A model generated the notes under the pieces. The model was not told the DNA's origin, did no database searches, and saw nothing but the letters and a program-made list of their open reading frames with translations. 12,453 nt of DNA from Anaerolineales bacterium (GTDB lineage Bacteria; Chloroflexota; Anaerolineae; Anaerolineales; UBA6663). Both the position numbers and the translations under genes were made by a program. The stretch covers positions 1 through 12,453 of the forward strand of contig JAGOBN010000039.1 of NCBI GenBank assembly GCA_017999235.1. The letters run 5' to 3'. This document shows positions 1 to 6,424 of the stretch, in pieces; the stretch's first letter is position 1; each line of letters opens with the position of its first letter.

Positions 1-644
1 CGGCCGCCGATTGGCCGCGCCTGTTCCAGCCGTTCACCCAGCTCGACTCGGGCCTGGCGCGCCAGCATGAGGGCGCCGGCCTCGGCCTGGCGCTGGTGAG
101 CCGGCTGGCGGAGCTGCACGGCGGGAGCGTGGCGGTGGATAGTGCCGGCGTGCCTGGGCTGGGGAGTTGTTTCAGCGTGACTTTGCCGTGGCGGTCGGTC
201 GAGCCGCCGGCCGCCGCGCCCGCGCCCGCCATCCGCGCCGCCGCGCCGGTCCGGCCTGGCGTGCGCGTGCTGGTGGCGGAGGACAACGAATACAACCTCC
301 ACGCCATCGGCCCGTACCTGGAGCACCTCGGGTACACCGTGGTCCTCGCGCGCCATGGGCAGCAGGCCGTTGACCTGGCCGTGGCCCAGCGGCCGGCGCT
401 GATCTTGATGGATGTGCAGATGCCGGTCCTGGACGGCCTGGAAGCCACGCGGCGTCTGCGCGCGGTGCCGGCGCTGGCTGCCACGCCGATCATTGCGCTG
501 ACCGCGCTGACCATGCCGGGCGACCAGGAGCGCTGTCTGCAGGCCGGCGCCAGCGATTACCTGAGCAAGCCGGTGAGTTTGAAGGACCTGGGCGAACGGG
601 TGGCGCACTGGCTGAGCGTGGCGCCGGCGTTGGGGGTGGAATAG
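1..644 (+). CDS. Hybrid sensor histidine kinase/response regulator, C-terminal part (5' end outside window)
   Basis: The reading frame is open from base 3 and ends at TAG 642-644; the N-terminal sensor and dimerisation parts lie upstream of the window. The first roughly 60 residues are the end of a GHKL ATPase domain. They contain the F-box-like 'LFQPFTQLDSG', the G2 box 'GAGLGLALVSRLAELHGG' and a final 'SCFSVTLP'. After an Ala/Pro-rich linker comes a receiver domain with the acidic pair in 'VAEDNE', the phospho-acceptor Asp in 'LILMDVQMP', the switch Thr in 'IALTAL' and the conserved Lys in 'LSKPV', so it looks active. By family knowledge such proteins autophosphorylate on His and pass phosphate to the attached receiver. 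No output domain follows, so the signal would have to leave through another partner. The stimulus cannot be seen. Nothing links it functionally to selD, which starts 57 bases later. The domain call is secure; the pathway is unknown. Confidence 0.93.
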   Translation, partial: AADWPRLFQPFTQLDSGLARQHEGAGLGLALVSRLAELHGGSVAVDSAGVPGLGSCFSVTLPWRSVEPPAAAPAPAIRAAAPVRPGVRVLVAEDNEYNLHAIGPYLEHLGYTVVLARHGQQAVDLAVAQRPALILMDVQMPVLDGLEATRRLRAVPALAATPIIALTALTMPGDQERCLQAGASDYLSKPVSLKDLGERVAHWLSVAPALGVE

Positions 645-655
645 TTGGGCCGGAC

Positions 656-674
656 CGCGGTACATCTGGCCGCG
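656..674 (+). other. Weak GC hairpin after kinase stop
   Basis: CGCGG at 656-660 can pair with CCGCG at 670-674 around a 9-base loop, shortly after the kinase stop. No T-run follows, so it is at best a weak or factor-assisted 3' structure rather than a canonical intrinsic terminator. Confidence 0.2.
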
Positions 675-684
675 CCGTTGACTG

Positions 685-693
685 TGTTATAAG
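685..693 (+). promoter_or_regulatory. Candidate extended -10 promoter for selD (leaderless)
   Basis: TG at 685-686 is followed by T and the hexamer TATAAG at 688-693, which makes an extended -10 element. A start site 7 bases after the hexamer would fall near 700, giving a leader of about 2 bases before ATG 702. There is no convincing Shine-Dalgarno before the ATG and no good -35 at the usual spacing. Both facts fit extended -10 recognition and leaderless translation. This is inference from motif and spacing only. Confidence 0.45.
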
Positions 694-701
694 ATCACCC
701 T

Positions 702-1754
702 ATGAGTACTGGCCGCCTGATTCGTCTGACAAGTTTAGCGTCCTGCGCGGGTTGAGCGGGCAAGGCGGGTCCTGGGACCCTGGCGCACGTGGTGCGCCCC
801 CTTGCGGAACTCTTCCCGGCCGCGGACTATCCCGCGCTGCTGGTGGGCTTGGGCGCGCCCGACGACGCCGCCGTCTACCAGTTGAACGCCGAGCAAGCGA
901 TCATCGCCACGGCTGATTTTTTCCCGCCGGTGGTGGATGATCCCTACGCTTACGGCGCGATTGCGGCCGCCAACGCCCTGTCTGATATTTACGCGATGGG
1001 CGGCGCGCCGCTGTTTGCGTTGAACCTGGCGGCGTTTCCCGAAGACCTGCCGGCGGAGATCACGGCCGCCATCCTGCGCGGCGGCGCGGAGACGGTGCGC
1101 GCAGCCGGCGCCGTCATCGCCGGCGGCCACACCATCCTGGATAAAGAGCCCAAATACGGTCTGGCGGTCACCGGCCTGGCGCATCCGGACGCCCTGTTTA
1201 CCAAAGGCGGTGCGCGGCCGGGCGATCAGCTGGTTTTGACGAAGCCGCTGGGGACCGGCGTGCTCACCACTGCCCACAAGCAGGGCCGGGCCACCCCGGC
1301 CGAACTTGACGCGGCGGTGGCCGCGATGCTGCGCCTCAACCGCGCCGCCAGCCAAGCCGCGCGGCACGTGGGGGCGCGCGGCGTCACGGATATCACCGGT
1401 TTTGGGCTGCTGGGCCACGCCCATGAGATGGCGCACCTGGCCGGCGCGCGCTTTGTCCTGGAGTACGCGGCTCTGCCGTGGCTGCCGGGCGCGCGGCAGC
1501 ACGCCGCCGCCTGGGGCTTTCCGGGCGGCGCCACGCGCAATGCCGAATACTTTGGAACGTGGGCGCGGTACGAGCGCGCCCTGGAAGAGTGGGAAAAGCA
1601 CCTGCTGTTTGATCCGCAGACCTCCGGCGGTTTGCTGATCGCGGCGCCGGCCGGCCGCGCCGCCGACCTGTTGGCGGAATTGCAGGCGGCGGGTGAACCC
1701 GGCTGGCTCATCGGCGGCGTGGAACCTGGCGCCGGCGAGATCGTCATCCGCTGA
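702..1754 (+). CDS. selD: Selenide, water dikinase SelD with an in-frame UGA selenocysteine
   Basis: SelD makes selenophosphate, the selenium donor for selenocysteine-tRNA and selenouridine, from selenide and ATP. ATG 702 opens a 350-residue frame, the usual SelD length, interrupted only by TGA 753-755. Read as Sec, the start contains 'LTSLASCAGUAGK'. It places U18 three residues before K21, matching the catalytic Cys17/Lys20 spacing of E. coli SelD. Downstream family features are intact: Asp pair 54-55, 'TADFFPPVVDDPYAYG' (about 70-85), 'NALSDIYAMGG' (91-101), 'GGHTILDKEP' (141-150) and 'DPQTSGGLL' (304-312). A start at GTG 789 would remove the active-site segment. Two hairpins follow the UGA, and an extended -10 lies just upstream of ATG 702. 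The family is certain. Sec insertion is a strong inference, since Sec/Cys exchange at this site is known in SelD and sequence on both sides of the TGA matches the family. No selA, selB or selC is visible here. Confidence 0.93.
753..755 (+). other. In-frame UGA read as selenocysteine (Sec18 of SelD)
   Basis: The TGA sits exactly at the catalytic Cys/Sec position of SelD, with family-like residues before it (SLASCAG) and after it (AGK). Coding potential continues unbroken in the same frame for about 330 codons. A random nonsense mutation would be unlikely to hit this one codon. Confidence 0.88.
767..798 (+). promoter_or_regulatory. Candidate bacterial SECIS hairpins in selD
   Basis: Two perfect hairpins lie directly after the UGA. 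The first pairs GGGTC (767-771) with GACCC (776-780) around CTGG, with its loop 16 bases after the UGA. The second pairs GGCGCAC (782-788) with GTGCGCC (792-798) around GTG, with its loop 33 bases after the UGA. Known bacterial SECIS elements place a small apical loop, with a G among its first bases, roughly 16-37 bases downstream. The 7-bp second hairpin, whose loop begins with G, fits best. Both are within coding sequence, as required. Which one SelB would bind cannot be decided by eye. Confidence 0.55.
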
Positions 1755-1772
1755 CCCCGCGTGTCACCGGGG
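1755..1772 (+). other. Small GC hairpin between selD and the CSLREA gene
   Basis: CCCCG at 1755-1759 pairs with CGGGG at 1768-1772 across an 8-base loop, immediately after the selD stop. It lacks a T-run. It may be a weak attenuating or RNA-stabilising structure in the 33-base gap, or chance in GC-rich DNA. Confidence 0.25.
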
Positions 1773-1787
1773 CGGGACAGAACGACT

Positions 1788-3098
1788 ATGCGTTTCTATT
1801 GCCGTTTGGGGATCGTCGGGGGGCTGATGGCGGGCGGTCTGGCCGCCAGCCTCCTGCTGGCGCGGCCCGTTCTGGCCCGGGGCGCTCAGCCGGCGGCCGC
1901 CGCCGGCCTCATCACCGTCACCACCACGCTGGATGAATTTGACGCCGCGCCCAACGGGCAGTGCTCGTTGCGCGAGGCCATTCAGACTCTCAATACCGGC
2001 GCGGCCTTTGGCGGCTGTCCCGCCGGCCTGGCCGGTGACACCATCCTGCTCGCGGACGGCGCGACGTACGCGCTCACCCGCGCCGGCGCCGACGAAGATG
2101 CCAACGCCACCGGCGACCTGGATGTGCTGGTGAGCCTGAGGCTCCAGCCGGTCAGCGGGCGCGCCGCCCTCAGCGCCGCCGGCCTCGGCGACCGCGTCCT
2201 GGAGACGCAGGCCGGGGTGATCACCTTGCAGGACCTGACCCTCACCGGCGGCGACGTGACCGGCTTGGTGACTCCCTATGGCGGCGGGCTTCGCAACACG
2301 GCCACGGTGACCCTGACGCGCGTCGACCTCACCCACAATCGGGCGCTGATGGGCGGCGGGGTGTTCAATGAGAGCGGGGCGCCGGGGCTGACCGTGGAGC
2401 TCGGCCTCATCGCGCAAAACACCGCCCAGATGGATGGCGGCGGCATTTACAACCGGGCCGCGCTGCTCTTGACCAACAGCAGCGTGATCAGCAACAGCGC
2501 CAGCAACCTGGCCGGCGGCCTGTATAACGAGGCAGTCGCGGCCGTGGTGCTCCGCAATACGACGGTCAGCAGCAACACCGTGACCGTGGGGGATGGCGGT
2601 GGCCTCTATAACGTGGGGACGGGCCAAGGGATGACCCTGAACAACGTCACTGTGACCGGGAACTACGCCAACAACAACGCCGGCGGTCTGCACAATGGCG
2701 GCCCGCTGAAGATCGCCAACTCGGTGCTGGCCGGGAATCTATCCAGCCAGGACGCGGACTGCTGGGGGACCGGCATGTTTGAGTCTAAGGGCTATAACGT
2801 GCTGGGCGCGGGGGCGGCGGCCGCTTGCGCGTTGACGGGCAACGTGGCGACCGTTGTTAGCACCACGGCGCCGCTGCTGGGACCGTTGGCCGAGAACGGC
2901 GGGCGTACCCTCACGCATGCCCTATTGGCCGGCAGCCCGGCCCTGGACCAAGGCAATCCGGCCGCGCCGGCCGGCGGCTGGACCTGTGAAACCGCGGATC
3001 AGCGCGGGATTACGCGCATAGGGCGCTGTGACGCCGGCGCCTATGACACGGGTCTGTTGGTCCAGCTCTTCCTGCCGCTCGTGACCCGCCAGCCCTAA
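1788..3098 (+). CDS. Secreted CSLREA-domain right-handed beta-helix protein
   Basis: The protein has 436 residues from ATG 1788. I prefer this start over GTG 1761 because it puts the positive n-region (MRFYCR) directly before the hydrophobic stretch, forming a Sec signal peptide over about residues 1-33. Next come 'ITVTTTLDEFDAAP' and 'CSLREAI' (59-65), the hallmark of the CSLREA domain. At least six degenerate rungs follow (about 160-315) with the pattern GG-[GL]-x-x-N, such as 'GGGLRN', 'GGGIYN', 'GGLYNE' and 'GGLHNG', typical of Asn-ladder parallel beta-helices. The C-terminal part ('AGSPALDQGN', 'DQRG', 'CDAGAYD') matches the choice-of-anchor Q type. The chain ends 'LFLPLVTRQP'. Such proteins are exported and probably surface-associated or adhesive; no catalytic motif is visible. 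The stop overlaps the end of fabL on the other strand by 4 bases. Confidence 0.82.
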   Translation: MRFYCRLGIVGGLMAGGLAASLLLARPVLARGAQPAAAAGLITVTTTLDEFDAAPNGQCSLREAIQTLNTGAAFGGCPAGLAGDTILLADGATYALTRAGADEDANATGDLDVLVSLRLQPVSGRAALSAAGLGDRVLETQAGVITLQDLTLTGGDVTGLVTPYGGGLRNTATVTLTRVDLTHNRALMGGGVFNESGAPGLTVELGLIAQNTAQMDGGGIYNRAALLLTNSSVISNSASNLAGGLYNEAVAAVVLRNTTVSSNTVTVGDGGGLYNVGTGQGMTLNNVTVTGNYANNNAGGLHNGGPLKIANSVLAGNLSSQDADCWGTGMFESKGYNVLGAGAAAACALTGNVATVVSTTAPLLGPLAENGGRTLTHALLAGSPALDQGNPAAPAGGWTCETADQRGITRIGRCDAGAYDTGLLVQLFLPLVTRQP

Positions 3099-3877
3099 GC
3101 CTCCGACAACACCCCCGTCATCGGCAGCGTGGCCCCGCCATCCATGAGGAGCGTCTGCCCGCGGATCATGTCTGCGGCCGGCGAACAGAGGAAGGCTACC
3201 ACGCCGGCCACATCCTCAGGCGTCACCAGCCGGCCGGCCGGGGTGGAGGCCGCCGTGCGGTCCAACAGCCCCTCATCCCGCAAGGCCGCAAAATGCTTGA
3301 GCGCGTCGGTGGCCACGATGCCGGGCGAGACCGCGTTAACCACGATCTGGTGCGGCGCTAACTCCACCGCCAAGTAGCGGGTGAGGGCCTCCAGCGCGGC
3401 CTTGCTCGCGCCCACCACCACATAGTCCGGCAGCACCCGGAACGAGCCGGGGCTAGAGACGCTGACAATGCGGCCGCCCCCGCGCGCTATCATGCTGGGC
3501 GCCGCGCGCTGCGCGCAGAACAGCGCCGCGCGGGCGTTGATGTTCATGGTCCAATCCCAGCCTTTAACTTTCTGCTCCAGCACCGGCCGGTTGTATCCGG
3601 AAGCGGCGTTGTTGATCAGGATGTCCACGCCGCCCAGGGCGCGTTCGGCCTCGCCCATGAGCGCGTCAATGCCCTCCGGTGTGCCGACGTCGGCTTTGAC
3701 GATGACGGCCCGCCGGCCCAGCGCGGCCACCGCCGCCGCGGTCTCCTCCGCCGGCGCGCGGTTGCGGAAAAAATTAACCACCACGTCGGCGCCGTCCGCG
3801 GCCAGCCGCACGGCGATGGCGCGGCCAATGCCGCGTCCCGAACCGGTAACCACGGCGACTTTGTTCGCAAATAGCAT
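3095..3877 (-). CDS. fabL: Enoyl-[acyl-carrier-protein] reductase III, FabL type (SDR family)
   Basis: This NADPH-dependent short-chain reductase likely carries out the last step of each fatty-acid elongation cycle, reducing trans-2-enoyl-ACP. It has 260 residues; B. subtilis FabL has about 250. Visible motifs are the cofactor loop 'TGSGRGIG' (11-18), 'INNAASG' (88-94), 'WDWTMNINARAALFCAQ' (107-123), the Ser pair 141-142, Tyr152 and Lys159 separated by six residues, and 'RYLAVEL' and 'TDALKHF' further on. The Y-x6-K spacing and these blocks match FabL from memory and differ from the Y-x3-K of FabG-type reductases. ATG 3877 is chosen because GGGGAG (3889-3884) lies six bases upstream; the upstream extension in frame has no such signal. 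It is the last gene of the minus-strand operon, 32 bases after the DUF309 gene. A generic SDR of other specificity is the main alternative. Confidence 0.82.
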   Translation of the reverse strand: MLFANKVAVVTGSGRGIGRAIAVRLAADGADVVVNFFRNRAPAEETAAAVAALGRRAVIVKADVGTPEGIDALMGEAERALGGVDILINNAASGYNRPVLEQKVKGWDWTMNINARAALFCAQRAAPSMIARGGGRIVSVSSPGSFRVLPDYVVVGASKAALEALTRYLAVELAPHQIVVNAVSPGIVATDALKHFAALRDEGLLDRTAASTPAGRLVTPEDVAGVVAFLCSPAADMIRGQTLLMDGGATLPMTGVLSEA

Positions 3878-3883
3878 CGTCAA

Positions 3884-3889
3884 CTCCCC
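3884..3889 (-). promoter_or_regulatory. Ribosome binding site deciding the fabL start
   Basis: GGGGAG on the minus strand lies six bases before ATG 3877-3875, a strong Shine-Dalgarno match. It excludes the longer frame that begins further upstream and overlaps the preceding gene. Confidence 0.7.
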
Positions 3890-3909
3890 GCGCGGCGCGG
3901 CGGCCGCCG

Positions 3910-4746
3910 TCACTGCCACAGAATGGGTTTGAGAAGCGCGCGGTCAAATTCCGCCAGCCGCTCCGGCCCGAGCGCCTCGACGGCGGCCTGCGCGGCCTGG
4001 GCGTCGGCGCGCAGCTGATCCACATCCACGCCCCGGCAGACGGCGGGCAGCGGCGTCAGCCATTGGCGCACGCGCAAAAACATCTTCACCGCGCCGGCGT
4101 AATTGCCGCGCTCAATCTGCAAATACGCCACGGCCACCTGGAGCAGGGCGCGGTACAGCTCGCGGCCCGGGCCGGCGTCCGCGTTCCAGGCGTGTTCCAG
4201 CGCCTCATGCGCCTCAAAAAACTCCCGCTGATTGAAGAGCGCCAGGCCGGCGCGGGCCAGCTCGGAGAGCGGGGTCAGGCAAGCCGTCTCCAGGGCCGCC
4301 AGGTCGACCGGCCGGGCATGTTTCTGGATCAGGCCAGGCAGATCGCGCATCAGCGCGCTTTTGGCTAACACCACATCGCAGCCGACATCCAGCGCGCGGG
4401 CGCGCAGATCCAGATCCACATGCGGGCCAAAGGCCAGAACCGGCCGGCGGCGCGTGGCCGGCGAGGACTTCAGCGCCGCCACATACTCCGGCCAGGGGAG
4501 CGCGCTGCTCAAATCCACCAGCACCAGCGCCGGCTGCCACTCCACCACGCGGCGCAGAAATGCGCCGGCGCGGCCGGTGAGCGGTTCGCCCACAGTCCGC
4601 GGGGCGGTTTCGGGGCCGGCGGCCTCGTCTCGTTCCACCCACTGGACCCGATAGCCCGCGGCGCGCGCCGCGGCCTCGATCGGCGCGACGAAGAAAAGAT
4701 CGGTGACCAGGCCCAGGATGACGGGCGCGGGTTCGGCGGAGCTCAT
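3910..4746 (-). CDS. Receiver-like domain fused to DUF309
   Basis: This is a 278-residue two-domain protein. Residues about 9-132 look like a degenerate response-regulator receiver. 'LGLVTDLFFV' has one acid where active receivers have two, Asp78 lies in 'VLVDLS', and the usual Thr/Ser strand reads 'AFGPHVD' (105-111). Lys129 in 'VLAKSA' is kept. The C-terminal part carries the DUF309 signature 'FNQREFFEAHEALEHAW' (171-187, with E178, H180, E181), followed by 'ELYRALLQVAVAYLQIERGNYAGA'. DUF309 has no settled function; the conserved His/Glu set suggests a small helical binding or catalytic site. Phosphorylation is doubtful. ATG 4746 overlaps the upstream stop in an ATGA, so translation is probably coupled. 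Domain calls are by eye; the biochemical role is unknown. Confidence 0.8.
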   Translation of the reverse strand: MSSAEPAPVILGLVTDLFFVAPIEAAARAAGYRVQWVERDEAAGPETAPRTVGEPLTGRAGAFLRRVVEWQPALVLVDLSSALPWPEYVAALKSSPATRRRPVLAFGPHVDLDLRARALDVGCDVVLAKSALMRDLPGLIQKHARPVDLAALETACLTPLSELARAGLALFNQREFFEAHEALEHAWNADAGPGRELYRALLQVAVAYLQIERGNYAGAVKMFLRVRQWLTPLPAVCRGVDVDQLRADAQAAQAAVEALGPERLAEFDRALLKPILWQ

Positions 4747-5231
4747 GGATAGCCCGAAGGCGGCAGAGTCGCGATCGGGCCTTCATACCCGCTGGCCTCC
4801 GGGGTGGCGGTGGGTGTGGCCGGGATGGCCCTTTCGGTCTGGGTGGCGGTGCCGGCCAGCGTGGGTGTGGCGGCGGCCGGGGCCGCCGTCGTGGGCGCCA
4901 GCGGGGCCAGCGTCACCGGGGTAGCGGTGGCCAGGCTGAGATCCACGGTCGCGGCCGCCGTGGGCGTGGCCCCCACCCAGCCGGGCGGCGTGGCCGTCCA
5001 GGTGGGCGGCAGGGTGGGGGCGCCGAGGGCGCCGACGGGCTCGGTGGGCAGCGCGCCGGCCCAGGGGGTGCGGGTAGGCGGCGGAAACGGGTTCAGCGAG
5101 CTCTGCGGATTGAAAAAGACCAGGGTGATCAGCCCGCAGGCACACAGGGTGGAGGCCAGGGTGACGCCGGTTAGGGCGTTCCATAAAATGGCGGGCAGCG
5201 GGCGGCGCAGTTGCGGTTCAGTAGGAATCAT
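4743..5231 (-). CDS. Single-pass membrane protein with Pro/Thr-rich outer tail, function unknown
   Basis: I do not recognise a family. The 162-residue protein has a short N-terminal part (MIPTEPQLRRPLP), one hydrophobic segment over about residues 19-40, and a long tail dominated by Pro, Thr and Ala. The tail includes stretches such as 'PPPTRTPW', 'TPTLAGTATQ' and 'ATPTATPEAS'. The positive residues before the hydrophobic segment predict the tail to be outside the membrane, as a wall- or envelope-spanning low-complexity stalk. ATG 5231 is chosen because it overlaps the stop of the M48 gene in an ATGA; the frame extends further upstream, but only inside that gene. The ATG of the DUF309 gene overlaps its stop in the same way, so it is a coupled middle gene of the operon. 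Low-complexity composition makes homology calls unreliable. Confidence 0.68.
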   Translation of the reverse strand: MIPTEPQLRRPLPAILWNALTGVTLASTLCACGLITLVFFNPQSSLNPFPPPTRTPWAGALPTEPVGALGAPTLPPTWTATPPGWVGATPTAAATVDLSLATATPVTLAPLAPTTAAPAAATPTLAGTATQTERAIPATPTATPEASGYEGPIATLPPSGYP

Positions 5232-6367
5232 GCCGTTGGGGTGAAGCGCTCGGCCAGGGCCACGCGCTCGCGAATGGGGGGATGGGACGCGAACAAGAAA
5301 ACGACCCATGGCTCGGGGTCCACCTCGGCCAGATTCTGGTTCGCCAGGCGGACAAAGGCGTTGATGAAATCGGCCGGCCGGCCGGTGGCCGCCAGCGCAT
5401 ATTGATCCGCCAGGCGCTCGCGCCAGCGCGAGAACGCGTTTTGGATCGGCAGCAGGATCAGCCCGAAGGCGCCCAGGGTTAAGGTCAGCAGGGGCAGGGC
5501 GGCGATATCGGCCGGCCCCGCGAAGCCCAGCGCCGCCGTGCCGGCGCGCAGCACCTCGGCGGCCAGCGCCAGGCCGGCCAGCGTGGAGACGGCGCTGAAT
5601 GCCAAGTAGAGGGGGATGTCCCGGTGGACGTGATGGCCTAACTCGTGGGCGATCACCACTTCCACTTCATCCGGAGTGAAGGCCTCCAGCAGGGTATCGC
5701 CCAGGATGATGCGCCGGGTGCGGCCCAAACCGGTCAGGGCGGCATTGGCCGCCCGAGTCCGCCGGCTCATATCAAACCGGAAGACGCCGGCCACGCGCGT
5801 GCCGGCCCGCTCGGCCAGGGCCGTCAGCCGGCGCGCCAGATCGGCGTATTCGGCGCCCAGCGGCACATAGCGGTTGAACAGCGGCATGATCACCACCGGC
5901 GCCAGATTGCTCAGGAGGATAGACAGCAGCAGATACGCGCCGGCCGCCCACAGCCACCACAGGTCGCCTGTAACACGCAGCAGCCAGTACAGGCCGGAGA
6001 GCAGGGGCAGGCCCAGCAGCGCGCTCAGGCCCAGGCTGAGCGCCTGATCTTTGACCCAGCCGGCCAGCGTCTGGGTGGATTGATCGTACCGGCGCGGGAG
6101 CACGAAGCCGGCGTAGTAGGCCAGCGGCAGGCCGGCGGCTTCTAATGCGAGAAAGAACAGCGCTCCAAAGGCCAGCACCAGCAGCCAATCGTTCTGGATG
6201 AGGGTCGCCAGCCAGGTTTTGAGCCCGCCGGCCCAGCCGAAGACCAGCCAGGCGCTGAGGAGCGCGCCGCTGAGGATAATCTCGGCCAGGAACAGGCGCC
6301 GGCGGAGCCGCGCATACGCGCGCGCGCGGGCCTGCCGCTGTGGATCAAGCGCTACCGGGGTCGACAT
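5228..6367 (-). CDS. M48-family membrane metalloprotease, Ste24/CAAX protease-like
   Basis: This is a 379-residue integral membrane zinc protease. Several hydrophobic segments (about 25-48, 60-90, 105-130 and 135-163) precede the catalytic region, with a further pair after it (about 252-308). Zinc ligands are the HELGH motif at 241-245 and Glu317 in 'ERLADQY' (E-x3-D, with Asp321). 'SHPPIRERV' near the C-terminus and 'MPLFNRY' (161-167) are typical of Ste24-like members. Family members cleave membrane or misfolded proteins; prenyl-protein processing is a eukaryotic role and should not be assumed here. The start at ATG 6367 follows an extended -10 element by 7 bases, so the mRNA may be leaderless. 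The frame could extend upstream, but through the promoter. First gene of the operon leading to fabL. The family is secure; the substrate is unknown. Confidence 0.9.
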   Translation of the reverse strand: MSTPVALDPQRQARARAYARLRRRLFLAEIILSGALLSAWLVFGWAGGLKTWLATLIQNDWLLVLAFGALFFLALEAAGLPLAYYAGFVLPRRYDQSTQTLAGWVKDQALSLGLSALLGLPLLSGLYWLLRVTGDLWWLWAAGAYLLLSILLSNLAPVVIMPLFNRYVPLGAEYADLARRLTALAERAGTRVAGVFRFDMSRRTRAANAALTGLGRTRRIILGDTLLEAFTPDEVEVVIAHELGHHVHRDIPLYLAFSAVSTLAGLALAAEVLRAGTAALGFAGPADIAALPLLTLTLGAFGLILLPIQNAFSRWRERLADQYALAATGRPADFINAFVRLANQNLAEVDPEPWVVFLFASHPPIRERVALAERFTPTA

Positions 6368-6374
6368 GGCGCGG

Positions 6375-6383
6375 ATTGTAGCA
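6375..6383 (-). promoter_or_regulatory. Extended -10 promoter for the M48-fabL operon (leaderless)
   Basis: On the minus strand TG, C and TACAAT occupy 6383-6375. The predicted start of transcription, 7 bases on, is about 6368, next to ATG 6367. No ribosome binding site fits in between. The match to an extended -10 is close; a -35 at the usual distance is not apparent. Confidence 0.55.
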
Positions 6384-6415
6384 TACCCACTTTGGCCGGC
6401 CGGCCGGATCAAGTG

Positions 6416-6424
6416 TGCTAGAAT
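6416..6424 (+). promoter_or_regulatory. Extended -10 promoter for the antiporter-like operon
   Basis: TG, C and TAGAAT lie at 6416-6424. Transcription would start near 6431, leaving a leader of about 41 bases before ATG 6472, unlike the two leaderless cases in this window. There is no clear -35 at standard spacing. Confidence 0.5.

Noticed and set aside
753..755. selD as a pseudogene with a nonsense mutation
   Set aside because: The stop lies exactly at the Cys/Sec position, all other motifs are intact, and hairpins suited to SECIS follow.
735..1601. Long minus-strand open frame (288 codons) opposite selD
   Set aside because: Arg/Gln/Gly-rich shadow of a GC-rich coding gene; no recognisable domain.
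789..1754. selD beginning at GTG 789 as a 321-residue protein
   Set aside because: It lacks the catalytic segment; the same frame upstream of the TGA is clearly SelD sequence, so Sec read-through from ATG 702 is the better model.
1761..1787. GTG 1761 as start of the CSLREA protein
   Set aside because: It would put a polar extension ahead of a well-formed signal peptide beginning at ATG 1788.
1764..2693. Minus-strand open frame (309 codons) opposite the CSLREA gene
   Set aside because: Composition-driven antisense shadow; the opposite strand encodes a clear signal peptide and beta-helix repeats.
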